From Pantoea sp. CCBC3-3-1 (GTDB lineage Bacteria; Pseudomonadota; Gammaproteobacteria; Enterobacterales; Enterobacteriaceae): a stretch of DNA of 64,000 nucleotides. The DNA is taken from contig NZ_CP034363.1 in the NCBI RefSeq assembly GCF_007981265.1, forward strand, positions 4,402,001 to 4,466,000. The letters are read 5' to 3'. The notes beneath the pieces were generated by a model that saw only the letters and a list, made by a program, of their open reading frames with translations, searched no databases and was not told the origin of the DNA. The translations under genes were made by a program, and so were the position numbers. Each line of letters starts with the position of its first letter. Position 1 is the stretch's first letter. This document shows, in pieces, positions 30,737 through 39,982 of the stretch.

Positions 30737-30776
30737 TACTTCACACATTTTAATGAATCTTGTAACATGTGAAGTA
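30737..30776. repeat. 9-bp inverted repeat upstream of arcZ
   Basis: TACTTCACA (30737-30745) and TGTGAAGTA (30768-30776) are exact reverse complements separated by 22 bp. The pair lies directly upstream of the candidate arcZ promoter, so it may be a regulator site. No T-tract follows, so it is not an obvious terminator. Confidence 0.5.
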
Positions 30777-30813
30777 GGATTTGCTAAGGTAGTTCCTGAG
30801 CGTTTTACCCAAT

Positions 30814-30922
30814 ACCGCGCCTGTGCTTTTAAACTCTTAATCTAAGAACAGCACAGGTAACCACTTTCCCTGGTGTTGGCGCAGTATTCGCGCACCCCGG
30901 CTTCGGTCGGGGTCATTTTTTT
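30814..30922 (+). ncRNA. arcZ: Small regulatory RNA ArcZ
   Basis: ArcZ is the Hfq-dependent small RNA that activates rpoS and represses arcB; it lies beside arcB in E. coli. The 3' processed part here (30865-30922) begins TTTCCCTGGTGTTGGCGCAG and continues with a CG-rich stem (ACCCCG/CGGGGT) and a run of seven T. As I recall the E. coli sequence, this core is nearly identical. The 5' half is diverged. I placed the 5' end near 30814 from a candidate promoter (TTGCTA at 30781, TTTTAC near 30803), so that end is uncertain. The terminator overlaps the arcB stop on the opposite strand. Confidence 0.88.
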
Positions 30923-33252
30923 CCCGCTACCGCAACCCATTCCCGCAGTACAGCAACATCGTTTCGCCACTCCTGCTTTAGCTCATCGATCCATTCCTGC
31001 ACGTTGTCCCACCATGCCGGCAGTTCCGGACTTTGAATCTGTTTTGCCAGCTGCTGTAAATGAACCAGCCCAACCGATCCCGCTGCACCTTTGATTTTAT
31101 GGCCTTCTTCCGCAATCCCTTTCTGATCGCGCGCGGTCATATTGAGATCCAATACTTCCAGGTAACCTGGCATCATTTGTTCAAACATTTCCAGACTCTG
31201 CACAATCAGCTGCGGACCCACCAGTTCAATGTATTGCTCCAGCATGGCGACATCCAGTAAACCTAATTTCTTCTCGTCCACTTTTCCCTCCTGAGGGTGT
31301 TGCGCATCCTGCTGTTGAAAATCCCAATATTTTTTAATGGTCGCTGTCAGTGCCGGTACGGACAGGGGCTTACTTAAGACGTCGTCCATGCCCGCATCCA
31401 GATACTCTTTCTTGTCCTTGAGCACGTTCGCCGTGAGTGCGACCAGCGGCGGTAAAGAACGATTCGCATAGCGACGGTGAATTTCACGGGCAACGTCCAG
31501 CCCGGTCATATCGGGTAACTGAATATCCAGTAAAACCAGATCGAATTCGTCAGGGTCAAACAGCGCCAGCGCCTCTTCACCCGTCATGGCAACCTCAACG
31601 CTGTTGCCGAGCTTCTCCAGAACGGAACGTGCGACCACCACGTTGAGCTCGATATCTTCCACCAGCATCACGTGCAGTGCAGGCAGCGGCATATCGTCTG
31701 CCGGTTGTTCGTCTTCCTGCAATTCCCCGACGCGTGGCGCGTTGATTGTCAAAGTGAAGCAGGACCCCTTACCCGGCGAGCTGCGTACGCTGATATCACC
31801 GCCCATACTTTGCGCCAGACGACGAGAGACGGCCAGCCCAATGCCTGTTCCGGTCGCGGGTTTGCCGCCGTGCTGGTCTTTCACCTGATAATACATGGCA
31901 AAGATTTTATCCTGCTCGTCCTGGGGAATGCCCATCCCTGAGTCTTCCACCTCAAACCGCAGGCAGTCTTCGCTCTGATAATTGACCCGCACGATAATGT
32001 TGCCCTGCTGAGTAAATTTCACCGCGTTGCCAATCAGGTTCCACAGGATTTGCCGCAGGCGAGTGCCGTCAGTGATGATTTTATGCGGCAGTGGCAGCTG
32101 CGGTTCGAGGACAAATCTGAGTCCTTTAGGCTGTACCAGCAGGCCGGAAAGGTTCTCCAGATCGGCCAGGAAGCCCGTGAAATCAATCGGTTGATTATCT
32201 AACTGCACTTTGCGGCGTTCGATTTTATCCATCTCAATCACGTCATTAAAAATATTGCCGAGCGTGATGGCGGAGACATGAATAGTTTTCAGGTATTTTT
32301 GCTGTTCCTGATTGAGTTCGGTGTCCAGCAATATGCGGCTCAAACCGACGATGCCATTAAGCGGCGTACGAAGCTCGTGACTGATCGTAGAGATAAAAGT
32401 GGTCTTCTCCCTGCTGGCGTTCTCTAAAGCGTCCTGATAGCGCTTACGCTCGGTTATATCGCGCCCGAAGCCCATCAGCCCACTGCGTTTGCCAACACGG
32501 TCGTAATACGGCACTTTACGGATCTCAAAGCAGGCTTTACGTCCGTCAGGATATTGCAGCCATTGCTCATAGGTGAGAGAGACGTTGTGGCGGAAGACTT
32601 TTTCGTCAGTTTCCAGCACCTTAGTAGCGGCATCTTTATCGTAGACATCGTGCGGGGTCAGGCCAATCAACTGACGCTCGCTTTTACCAATCAGCAGCTC
32701 CATCGCGCGATTGCAGCCGGAAAACTGTTGGTCAATATTGCGATAGAAAACCAGGTCTGGCGACGCATCAAGGAACGAACGCAGGAAAGAAGATTGCTGC
32801 TCCAGCTCTATCTGCGCCTGTTCGCGCCTGGCCATCTCCTCGGTGAGCTTATCCATCACCTGTAAACGCGCTTTTTCCGCTTTGATACGGTCAGCGATCT
32901 CCTGGTTCAGTTGGGTGATGTTCTCTTTCATCTGCTGGTTAAGTTCCAGATCGCGATGGCGCATCTCTTCCAGCTTGTCCACCAGCCTTGAAAGGCGCTG
33001 TCGGGACTCCTCAAGCTGTTCGACCACCACCGAGAGGAAATAAACCGCCCAGGGCGTGATCAGCAGGCCGAAAAAGACCGAGCGCACCATGTCGATGCTT
33101 TCGACATGCCCGCGTAACACCATGGTGACAGCCATCTGGACGATCATCGCCAGCACCACCAGCGCCGAGGCCAGCAGCAGGGAGAAGCGTACCAGACCGA
33201 GTTTTACCATCAGGTCGACGTAATACTGGGCTAACAGACGAATTTGTTTCAT
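30913..33252 (-). CDS. arcB: Aerobic respiration control sensor kinase ArcB
   Basis: ArcB senses quinone redox state and phosphorylates ArcA. The 779-residue tripartite kinase has two membrane helices (about 22-45 and 57-78), a linker with the redox-active cysteines Cys180 and Cys241 conserved, a PAS domain, the phospho-acceptor His292 in STISHELRTP, receiver Asp576 in LLDIQLPD and HPt His718 in EEGHKIKGAAG. The frame is open 116 codons upstream, but the ATG at 33252 (MKQIRLLAQ) is the family start. ArcZ is encoded against its 3' end. Confidence 0.97.
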   Translation of the reverse strand: MKQIRLLAQYYVDLMVKLGLVRFSLLLASALVVLAMIVQMAVTMVLRGHVESIDMVRSVFFGLLITPWAVYFLSVVVEQLEESRQRLSRLVDKLEEMRHRDLELNQQMKENITQLNQEIADRIKAEKARLQVMDKLTEEMARREQAQIELEQQSSFLRSFLDASPDLVFYRNIDQQFSGCNRAMELLIGKSERQLIGLTPHDVYDKDAATKVLETDEKVFRHNVSLTYEQWLQYPDGRKACFEIRKVPYYDRVGKRSGLMGFGRDITERKRYQDALENASREKTTFISTISHELRTPLNGIVGLSRILLDTELNQEQQKYLKTIHVSAITLGNIFNDVIEMDKIERRKVQLDNQPIDFTGFLADLENLSGLLVQPKGLRFVLEPQLPLPHKIITDGTRLRQILWNLIGNAVKFTQQGNIIVRVNYQSEDCLRFEVEDSGMGIPQDEQDKIFAMYYQVKDQHGGKPATGTGIGLAVSRRLAQSMGGDISVRSSPGKGSCFTLTINAPRVGELQEDEQPADDMPLPALHVMLVEDIELNVVVARSVLEKLGNSVEVAMTGEEALALFDPDEFDLVLLDIQLPDMTGLDVAREIHRRYANRSLPPLVALTANVLKDKKEYLDAGMDDVLSKPLSVPALTATIKKYWDFQQQDAQHPQEGKVDEKKLGLLDVAMLEQYIELVGPQLIVQSLEMFEQMMPGYLEVLDLNMTARDQKGIAEEGHKIKGAAGSVGLVHLQQLAKQIQSPELPAWWDNVQEWIDELKQEWRNDVAVLREWVAVAGKK

Positions 33253-34126
33253 AAAAGATTCCTTCAGACCGGTATCGCCAATCATACCGTAAAAGCCTAA
33301 AAGGCCAACTTTGCTGGCATCGGGACTGGCTGCACCGGTTCGGTGCAGCACCGAATGACATTGACTGATTACGCACTCAGCCGACGCAATATCAGAGGCC
33401 AGCAAAAACCGACTTTCAGCACAAACGGAATACACATTCCCCGAGACAATTCGCCTTTTTAAGGCTAAGGCTAAGCGTTTCCGGCAGGGCATAAACAGAA
33501 CGGCATTGATCAGAGGCAAAGCTTGATATAGTACGAATACAACACAGGAAAAGCGGCATTCCAGCTGGCCTTGCAAAGCAAAAGTTGCTATCTCATTCAC
33601 TGCTTTTGACGCTTAAAACATTTCGTGGCTACGTTGTAAAAAGCCCCCCGTTAACTCATTCCATTAATTGCATAATCTGTGCCGTAGTTTTCATAACAAA
33701 TTGCATTTCTACCTAATGCATTTCATAGCGATGCCCTGTTTATGGCCATTACACCTCGCTTATTCATCGCATAAAAATTCACATTAACCGAAAATTTAAT
33801 CACACCATGCCTGATTAATTTTACTAATGATGAAGCGTGGTTTAATTCAAATAAGCCACATCCTTAAAAACAGTTCTTTTCAGTAAGTAACCCCATTTTC
33901 TTAGCATTTTCTGCTACCAATAACCCCAGCACCAGCATGGTGCAGAGATTTGCCGCCTGCACTACAGTGAGACAGCTCACACTTCCCGCCTGTCGGGTGG
34001 CGAAACTCTCGACATTAAAAACAGTAACAAATACTTATTATTCAAAAAGATAAACCAATGAGATGGCCTAAAAGGCTCCGTAAGGACGCTATTTGACCTG
34101 AGTTCGCTTTCCCGATAAGTTGGAAA
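33253..34126. other. Long intergenic region between arcB and the glutamate synthase gene
   Basis: No gene is recognisable; E. coli has yhcC here. A perfect hairpin CTGCACCG/CGGTGCAG (33330-33348) lies about 80 bases before arcB, inside its probable leader. GCACCA/TGGTGC (33929-33943) and GTGAG/CTCAC (33967-33980) are small dyads near the other end. The middle part, 33600-33900, is AT-rich and probably contains promoters of both flanking genes. Confidence 0.6.
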
Positions 34127-34393
34127 TCCGCTGGATGCGTTCCTGACGGGCCAGTGTCTCGGCATATCTATGCAGCAAGAAGACTCCCTCAAGAAGCAAG
34201 TTACCTCCAGGTAAGAGAGCCGGAAATCAGAGCAGTCCCACACAGGACGCCATTAAAAGGCGGGGTCATGCCCGGCAAAACGGCAGCCGCCAACAGGCGG
34301 TCAGGAAAAACGATACAGAGCCTGGGCGACCCAGCTGCATTCTGTGCTTGAAATAACGTAGGTAATGTCAAAAGAAGTTTAAGGAGGCCCGCA
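34127..34393 (+). promoter_or_regulatory. Candidate promoter and structured leader of the glutamate synthase gene
   Basis: A possible promoter (TTGACC at 34093, GATAAG near 34114) would give a leader of about 270 bases. Inside it are several compact inverted repeats: TTACCT/AGGTAA (34201-34214), CGCC/GGCG (34248-34262) overlapping an alternative CGGG/CCCG (34261-34274), CCGCC/GGCGG (34287-34300) and CTGGG/CCCAG (34322-34334). The ribosome site AAGGAGG ends six bases before the ATG. The regulatory role is inferred only. Confidence 0.35.
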
Positions 34394-37300
34394 ATGTCCA
34401 ATCCAAAACCTTATCCCTATGGCCTGTACGATCCCTCTAAAGACAGCGATAGCTGCGGCGTGGGCTTTATTACACGTAAGGACGGCGAGCAGACTCATGA
34501 GATCCTTCAGATGGCGCACAGCGCGCTTTGCACGGTCCCTCACCGCGGCGGTATGTCGGCGGAAGGCGTGGGTGATGGTGCTGGGGTTAACGTGGATATC
34601 TCCCTGCACTTCTTTCGCAAGATTACCGGCCAGCCACTGATTACCGGCCGTTTCGGCGTGGGTAACTTCTTTGTTTCCAAAGACAGCGAGCTGCGCGCCA
34701 ACGGTGAACGCCTGGTAGAAGAAACGCTGGCTACTTACGGCCTTGGCGTCATTTTAAAACGCGAAATGCCGCTGGATGTCAGCGTACTGCGTCCGGCCGC
34801 CATTCAGTTTCAGCTGCCCATCGTGCAGTGGATTTTCAGCGCGCCTCAAGATGTTGTCGATCAAAATGATTTCGAGAAACGCATCTACCGTGCGTTGCTG
34901 GATATTGAAGCGCGCGCCTTTACCGAGAGCGATTTTGGCGGACTTTATCCGCTTTCCCTTTCTTCTCGTACCCAGGTCTTCAAGGCGCGCCTGAACTCAA
35001 ATGAAGTGATTCCTTACTTCAAAGATCTGACCGATCCGGATCATCAGATACGCGGGCTGTTCTTCCATACTCGCTTCTCTACCAATACCGATCCGCATAC
35101 GACGATGGCTCAGCCGTTCCGCCTGATGGCACATAACGGCGAGCTAAATACCGACCGTAAAAACCGCATCGCGGAATCGGCGCTGGCGCTGGCACGCGGT
35201 AAAAAAATCGTGCGGCCAAAAGGCCAGTCAGACAGCTCCCGTCTGGATCAGAGTATCCACAGCCGTCTGATGGAAGATAACCTTGATTTGATCAACGCCG
35301 TGGTATCCATGATGCCACCCGCGTGGGAAAACGACGATACGCTGTCGGAAGACGTCCGTGCGATGCTGGAATACTTCTCTTTATATGAAGAGAAAAATGA
35401 TGGCCCTGCCGCGCTGATCTTCGGCAACGGTGAAATCATCGGCGCTCGTCTTGACCGTCTGGGCCTGCGTCCACTGCGTTCTGTTGAGACAGCAGACTAT
35501 ATCGGCGCGATGTCTGAAGCAGGCCAGATTGCCTTCCCACCAGAAAGCGTTCTGCGTCGTGGCCGTATCGAAGCGGGCGGGATGCTCTATTACGATCACA
35601 GCGAAAAACGCAGCTATACCACGCTCGAAGCGCTGGAGAAGCTGGCGAAAGAGAAAGATTATCCGTCTCTGCTGGAACAGGCACGCGTCACGTTGCAGGA
35701 GCTGCCCATCGTGCCCGCAGAAAAGCAGGGCTCGCCGCTGCGCTACCGTGGCGACCTGAAAACCTATCAGCGCTTTGTGGCTTACTACTATAACCAGGAA
35801 AGCTTCAAGTTCATGATGGACCCGATGCTGAACACCGGCGCGGAGAAGATCTCGGCAATGGGTTACGGCAACGCCATCAACGGCCTGTCCGATCACGAAG
35901 GCGGCATGGCGCACTATTTCTCGCAGCGCTTTGCTCAGGTGACTAACCCACCGTTAGACTCGATTCGCGAAATCGATGGCATGACGCTGCGCGTAGCGTT
36001 AGGCGCTAAACCGCATCTGGGCCGCAGCAAAGGCCGTCAGATCGTTGTGCCTACGCCGATCCTGACCCATCTGGATATGCTGCAACTGCGTGAGCAAAAA
36101 GTGGCGCCTTACGCACGCTTTGAAATGCTTTATGTCCCTGTTGTCGGCACCGATGCACAAAGCCGTGCCGCCAACGCAGACGCGCTGGAAAAAGCCATTG
36201 ATGACCTTGCTCAGCAAGTTGTGGACTTTGCCCGTGAGCAAGGCGGCATTGCGGTTTTGACCGACCGCCATATCTCTTCCACGCATGCCGGGATCCCGAT
36301 GCTGCTGATGGTTTCTGCCATCAATCAGCGTTTGGTACAGGAAGGTTTGCGCCTGGACGTCTCTCTGGTTGTGGAAAGCGGTCAGAGCATCTCTTCGCAC
36401 CATATTGCTGCGGCACTCGGCTTCGGTGCTTCGGCAATTTATCCGCTGGGCGTACAGATGCGTGCAGAAGAGAAATTTGGTGAAGGCGAAGAAGGCAACA
36501 AGGCCTTCAAGCGCTACGCCAAAGCGGCTGAAAAAGCACTGATGAAAACCATGGGTAAAGTGGGCCTCTGTACGGTGGAAAGCTACAGCTGCGGCGAATT
36601 CTTTGAGCCTAACTTCCTGAATACCGACGATCCGGTATTGAAGAAATATTTCCCGAATATCAAGACGCCGGTGGGTGGAGCAGGCTTCGCCACTATTGCC
36701 CAGATGGCCGTCGACTGGCATCAAAGCGCGCTGAGAATTCAGGGTGAGTCCGAAGTGCCATTGTTGGGTCTGTTTAAAGAACGTGCGGAGGGTGCGGGCC
36801 ACTCATACGGCACTATCGCAGTACGTACCTTCATTGATATGACCGAGCAGCCGGTACGCTTCGCCGAAAAACCACGTGAAGAAGATCGGTTTATCCGCCT
36901 GATGACGCTGGCCAAGCTTGATAACGCCTTCAGCATCAAACCGGAGTCGTTTGCTGACAGCAGCTTTGAACGTATCCCGAACGCGGTGATCGACAGCTTT
37001 ACCATTACGCCTGACTATCGCGAATTCTCCAGCCAGATGCATGAAGAACGTAAACGTCGTCCGGCCGCGCTGCGCGATATCCTGACCTTCCCTGCCGATC
37101 TGACCCACGTGGACAGTGAAGCGGAATTTGCCCGCAAACTGGGCCGCTATTCTTTGATTAATAATGGCTTTGCCGTACGCGGGCTGATTTGTGAAGCAAC
37201 CGACGCCAGCGCCGGTCATTTTACGCTGCGCCTGTCCGATTCCATTCAGGGGCTGAAAGCTGAGAATGAACGCCTTGCCGCTCTTTCCGCCGCGTTGAAA

Positions 37301-39925
37301 AGCCGCTTCGGTGAGGAAATTGCCAGCGGTGAAATTACGCCAGACGGCCTGCAAATTACCGCGCTGGGCAAAGCGGCAGACTATTTGTCGCGGATCTTTA
37401 CCGCTGCGCCTTCACTGCCGCTAAGTGAAATCCAGCCCGCCAGCGAAATTACCCGTACCTTCGCTTCCGGTGCGATGAGTCATGGCGCACTGGTTGCGCC
37501 GGCTCACGAAGCGGTAGCGCACGGTACCAACATGGTTGGCGGCATGAGCAACTGCGGCGAAGGGGGCGAACACTATTCGCGTCATGGAACGATCCGCGCC
37601 TCACGCATTAAGCAGCTGGCTTCCGGCCGCTTTGGCGTCTGGGCGGCATACCTCGCCGATCCGATGCTGGAAGAGTTAGAAATTAAGATCGGTCAGGGTG
37701 CAAAACCGGGTGAAGGCGGCCAGCTGCCTGCGCCAAAAGTAACGGTGGAAATCGCCGCGGCTCGTGGCGGTACGCCTGGCGTTGAGCTGGTTTCACCGCC
37801 GCCGCACCACGACACCTATTCCATTGAAGATCTGGCGCAGCTGATCCATGACTGCAAAGCCGCTCGCGTGCGCGTCATTGTGAAACTGGTTTCTTCCGAA
37901 GGCATTGGCACCATTGCTGTCGGCGTGGCAAAAGCAGGCGCGGATGTGATCAACGTCGCGGGCAATACCGGCGGTACAGGTGCGGCGTCCGTTACCAGCC
38001 TGAAATATACCGGCCGCGTGGCGGAAATCGGCATCGCGGAAGTTCACCAGGCACTGTGCGCTAACGGCCTGCGTGAAAAAGTGCAGCTACGCTGTTCAGG
38101 CGCGCAGCAAACCGGCAGCGACGTGGTGAAATCAGCGCTGCTGGGCGGCGACAGCTTCGAATTCGGCACCACTGCATTGATGATGCTGAAATGTGTGATG
38201 GCGAAAAACTGTAACGTGAAATGCCCGGCCGGCCTGACGACCAACGCCGAAGCTTTTGATGGCGATCCGCGTCAGCTGGCACAGTATTTCATCAACGTGG
38301 CTCACGAAGTGCGTGAGATCCTTGCTCGCCTCGGTTTGCGTTCTCTGCGCGAAGCGCGTGGCCGCTCGGATCTGCTGCACCTGATGGATCACCCACTGGA
38401 AGTGGGCAGACTGGATTTGCGCGCCATGCTCACCGTGGTCCCAGAGCTGAAAATTGCTCATCCGGTTTATCTGGAAAAAGATTTCGAACTGGACGACAGC
38501 TGGCTAACTCAGTTGACCAACGCGCTGGTCGATCAGGGCAGCGAGAGGCTTGAGCTGGGTAACGGCGCAACGCTGAACAACCGCAACAAAAGCGTTGGCG
38601 GACAGCTGGCGATTGATATCGAACGCATGCTGAACCACAAGCTCGACGCGCGTCAGCTGAAGGCCATGCCTGCCGTCCTGAGTGACGATCGCGGTCGCCA
38701 CTATCTGGCACCCGCCACGGTCAGGATTGCGACCGCCGGCTCAGCAGGCCAGTCTTACGGCGTGTTCTGCAACGACGGCATGCAGCTGCAACATTACGGC
38801 ACCTGTAACGATGGCGTAGGTAAAGGCCAGTGCGGTGGCGAAATCGTGGTGATGTCGCCAGGCGGCGGCTCGCAGGATGCGGAAGGCAACGTGCTGATTG
38901 GTAACTTTGCGCTGTTCGGTGCCACCGGCGGGCGTCTGTTTGTTCAGGGTCAGGCCGGCGACCGTTTTGCGGTGCGTAACTCAGGTGCCACGGCTGTTGT
39001 TGAAGGCGTCGGCGATTTCTGCTGTGAATATATGACTAACGGCGCGGTGCTGAATCTGGGCACTTACGGCACCGGCTTCGGTAACGGCATGAGCGGCGGT
39101 TTCGCTTACCAGTACGATCCCTATGGATCGCTGGCAAAATCCGCAGCGGGAGATTCGGTGCTGTTCGGCTCGATCACCGACGACAACGAAATGGCAAAAG
39201 CCCATAAGCAGGCTGTGCTGACCATGCTGCACTGGCATCTGGAAGCGACCCACTCGCCGCGTGCTGCCTGGCTGCTGGCACACTGGGAAACCGAGTCTCA
39301 GCATTTCGTTTACGTGATGCCACGCTCGCTGCTGTTGTATCAGGACAGCGCCGAGATCCTCAAGGCAAAAGCGCGTAAAGATCTGCTGGAAGAGCTGTCT
39401 ACAGCGCTGGCAGCACATCAGGTTGCAAAATTTAAAGCGGCCTGGCGCAACAAGACCACCATCGCCAATGGTGCGGTACCGGCTTATGGAGCAACCGATA
39501 CGCAGGAAATGTTCGTACTGCTCAATAACTACACCGTGCTGAGCTTTGCCCAGCAGCTGGCGCTCTCTCGCCTGCCGAAAGGCACTTCTGTTGAGAACGC
39601 AGCGGTAGAGAAAGCGGTGCGTAACCTGTTGATGACGGAAGATTTTGCGTTAATCAGCAAGCTACAGCGTCATGCTCGTTCAGCGATTGAAAACTACAGC
39701 GATGACGAACTGGCCTGCCTGATTGCGGCAAAACGTATGGCGGATTACAAGGCGGCACTGACGCAGCGTAATATCCGCTCCATGGATAGCCTGGCGACTT
39801 ATGGCTGGATCATTTATCAGGATGCGCGTAACCGCGAAGTGTTAGGCGGACTGCCTGATTTTGAGGAACTGTTTGCCCGTGCCGCGCTGCCAGAGATTGC
39901 CGCTGCCGTTGGCAAATTATCCTGA
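34394..39925 (+). CDS. Glutamate synthase-like large subunit, non-canonical long form
   Basis: This 1843-residue protein has the glutamate synthase core: an N-terminal class II amidotransferase with nucleophile Cys21 (SDSCGVGF, so a 20-residue propeptide is expected), HTRFSTNT at 225-232, a central domain (about 440-800), the FMN/synthase barrel (about 870-1290; SNCGEGGEHYSRHG, KPGEGGQLPAPKV), three cysteines for a 3Fe-4S cluster (Cys1267, Cys1273, Cys1277) and a glycine-rich beta-helix (about 1400-1600). Canonical GltB is about 1490-1515 residues. About 200 extra residues follow residue 1645. The cluster spacing is C-x5-C-x3-C, one residue shorter than the usual C-x5-C-x4-C. There is no gltD; a diflavin reductase gene follows 57 bases later. 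Likely activity: glutamine plus 2-oxoglutarate to glutamate. Confidence is high for the family, lower for the reaction. Confidence 0.85.
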   Translation: MSNPKPYPYGLYDPSKDSDSCGVGFITRKDGEQTHEILQMAHSALCTVPHRGGMSAEGVGDGAGVNVDISLHFFRKITGQPLITGRFGVGNFFVSKDSELRANGERLVEETLATYGLGVILKREMPLDVSVLRPAAIQFQLPIVQWIFSAPQDVVDQNDFEKRIYRALLDIEARAFTESDFGGLYPLSLSSRTQVFKARLNSNEVIPYFKDLTDPDHQIRGLFFHTRFSTNTDPHTTMAQPFRLMAHNGELNTDRKNRIAESALALARGKKIVRPKGQSDSSRLDQSIHSRLMEDNLDLINAVVSMMPPAWENDDTLSEDVRAMLEYFSLYEEKNDGPAALIFGNGEIIGARLDRLGLRPLRSVETADYIGAMSEAGQIAFPPESVLRRGRIEAGGMLYYDHSEKRSYTTLEALEKLAKEKDYPSLLEQARVTLQELPIVPAEKQGSPLRYRGDLKTYQRFVAYYYNQESFKFMMDPMLNTGAEKISAMGYGNAINGLSDHEGGMAHYFSQRFAQVTNPPLDSIREIDGMTLRVALGAKPHLGRSKGRQIVVPTPILTHLDMLQLREQKVAPYARFEMLYVPVVGTDAQSRAANADALEKAIDDLAQQVVDFAREQGGIAVLTDRHISSTHAGIPMLLMVSAINQRLVQEGLRLDVSLVVESGQSISSHHIAAALGFGASAIYPLGVQMRAEEKFGEGEEGNKAFKRYAKAAEKALMKTMGKVGLCTVESYSCGEFFEPNFLNTDDPVLKKYFPNIKTPVGGAGFATIAQMAVDWHQSALRIQGESEVPLLGLFKERAEGAGHSYGTIAVRTFIDMTEQPVRFAEKPREEDRFIRLMTLAKLDNAFSIKPESFADSSFERIPNAVIDSFTITPDYREFSSQMHEERKRRPAALRDILTFPADLTHVDSEAEFARKLGRYSLINNGFAVRGLICEATDASAGHFTLRLSDSIQGLKAENERLAALSAALKSRFGEEIASGEITPDGLQITALGKAADYLSRIFTAAPSLPLSEIQPASEITRTFASGAMSHGALVAPAHEAVAHGTNMVGGMSNCGEGGEHYSRHGTIRASRIKQLASGRFGVWAAYLADPMLEELEIKIGQGAKPGEGGQLPAPKVTVEIAAARGGTPGVELVSPPPHHDTYSIEDLAQLIHDCKAARVRVIVKLVSSEGIGTIAVGVAKAGADVINVAGNTGGTGAASVTSLKYTGRVAEIGIAEVHQALCANGLREKVQLRCSGAQQTGSDVVKSALLGGDSFEFGTTALMMLKCVMAKNCNVKCPAGLTTNAEAFDGDPRQLAQYFINVAHEVREILARLGLRSLREARGRSDLLHLMDHPLEVGRLDLRAMLTVVPELKIAHPVYLEKDFELDDSWLTQLTNALVDQGSERLELGNGATLNNRNKSVGGQLAIDIERMLNHKLDARQLKAMPAVLSDDRGRHYLAPATVRIATAGSAGQSYGVFCNDGMQLQHYGTCNDGVGKGQCGGEIVVMSPGGGSQDAEGNVLIGNFALFGATGGRLFVQGQAGDRFAVRNSGATAVVEGVGDFCCEYMTNGAVLNLGTYGTGFGNGMSGGFAYQYDPYGSLAKSAAGDSVLFGSITDDNEMAKAHKQAVLTMLHWHLEATHSPRAAWLLAHWETESQHFVYVMPRSLLLYQDSAEILKAKARKDLLEELSTALAAHQVAKFKAAWRNKTTIANGAVPAYGATDTQEMFVLLNNYTVLSFAQQLALSRLPKGTSVENAAVEKAVRNLLMTEDFALISKLQRHARSAIENYSDDELACLIAAKRMADYKAALTQRNIRSMDSLATYGWIIYQDARNREVLGGLPDFEELFARAALPEIAAAVGKLS

Positions 39926-39982
39926 GTAAATGAAACGACTTTCTAAAGAACATAACGAAACGGGACTGAGTACGGATAACCC

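Larger units (their letters stand above)
30038..30813. other. Gene-poor AT-rich gap in place of elbB
   Basis: E. coli has elbB between mtgA and arcB; no ElbB coding sequence is recognisable here. A 65-codon open frame from 30050 (plus strand) has no recognisable product and no convincing ribosome site. The region holds several CG-centred palindromes (listed separately), a dyad at 30737-30776 and probably the promoters of mtgA and arcZ. Confidence 0.6.

Noticed and set aside
33253-33600. In-frame extension of arcB by 116 codons
   Set aside because: The sequence is unlike any ArcB N-terminus and has no membrane or PAS features; the ATG at 33252 gives the family start.
34154-34351. Possible leader peptide (65 codons, GTG start) before the synthase gene
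   Set aside because: Weak start context and no runs of a regulatory amino acid; the inverted repeats in this stretch fit a non-coding leader better.
35999-36802. 267-codon open frame antisense to the glutamate synthase gene
   Set aside because: Shadow of the codon pattern of the long sense gene; no start signal and no known motif.
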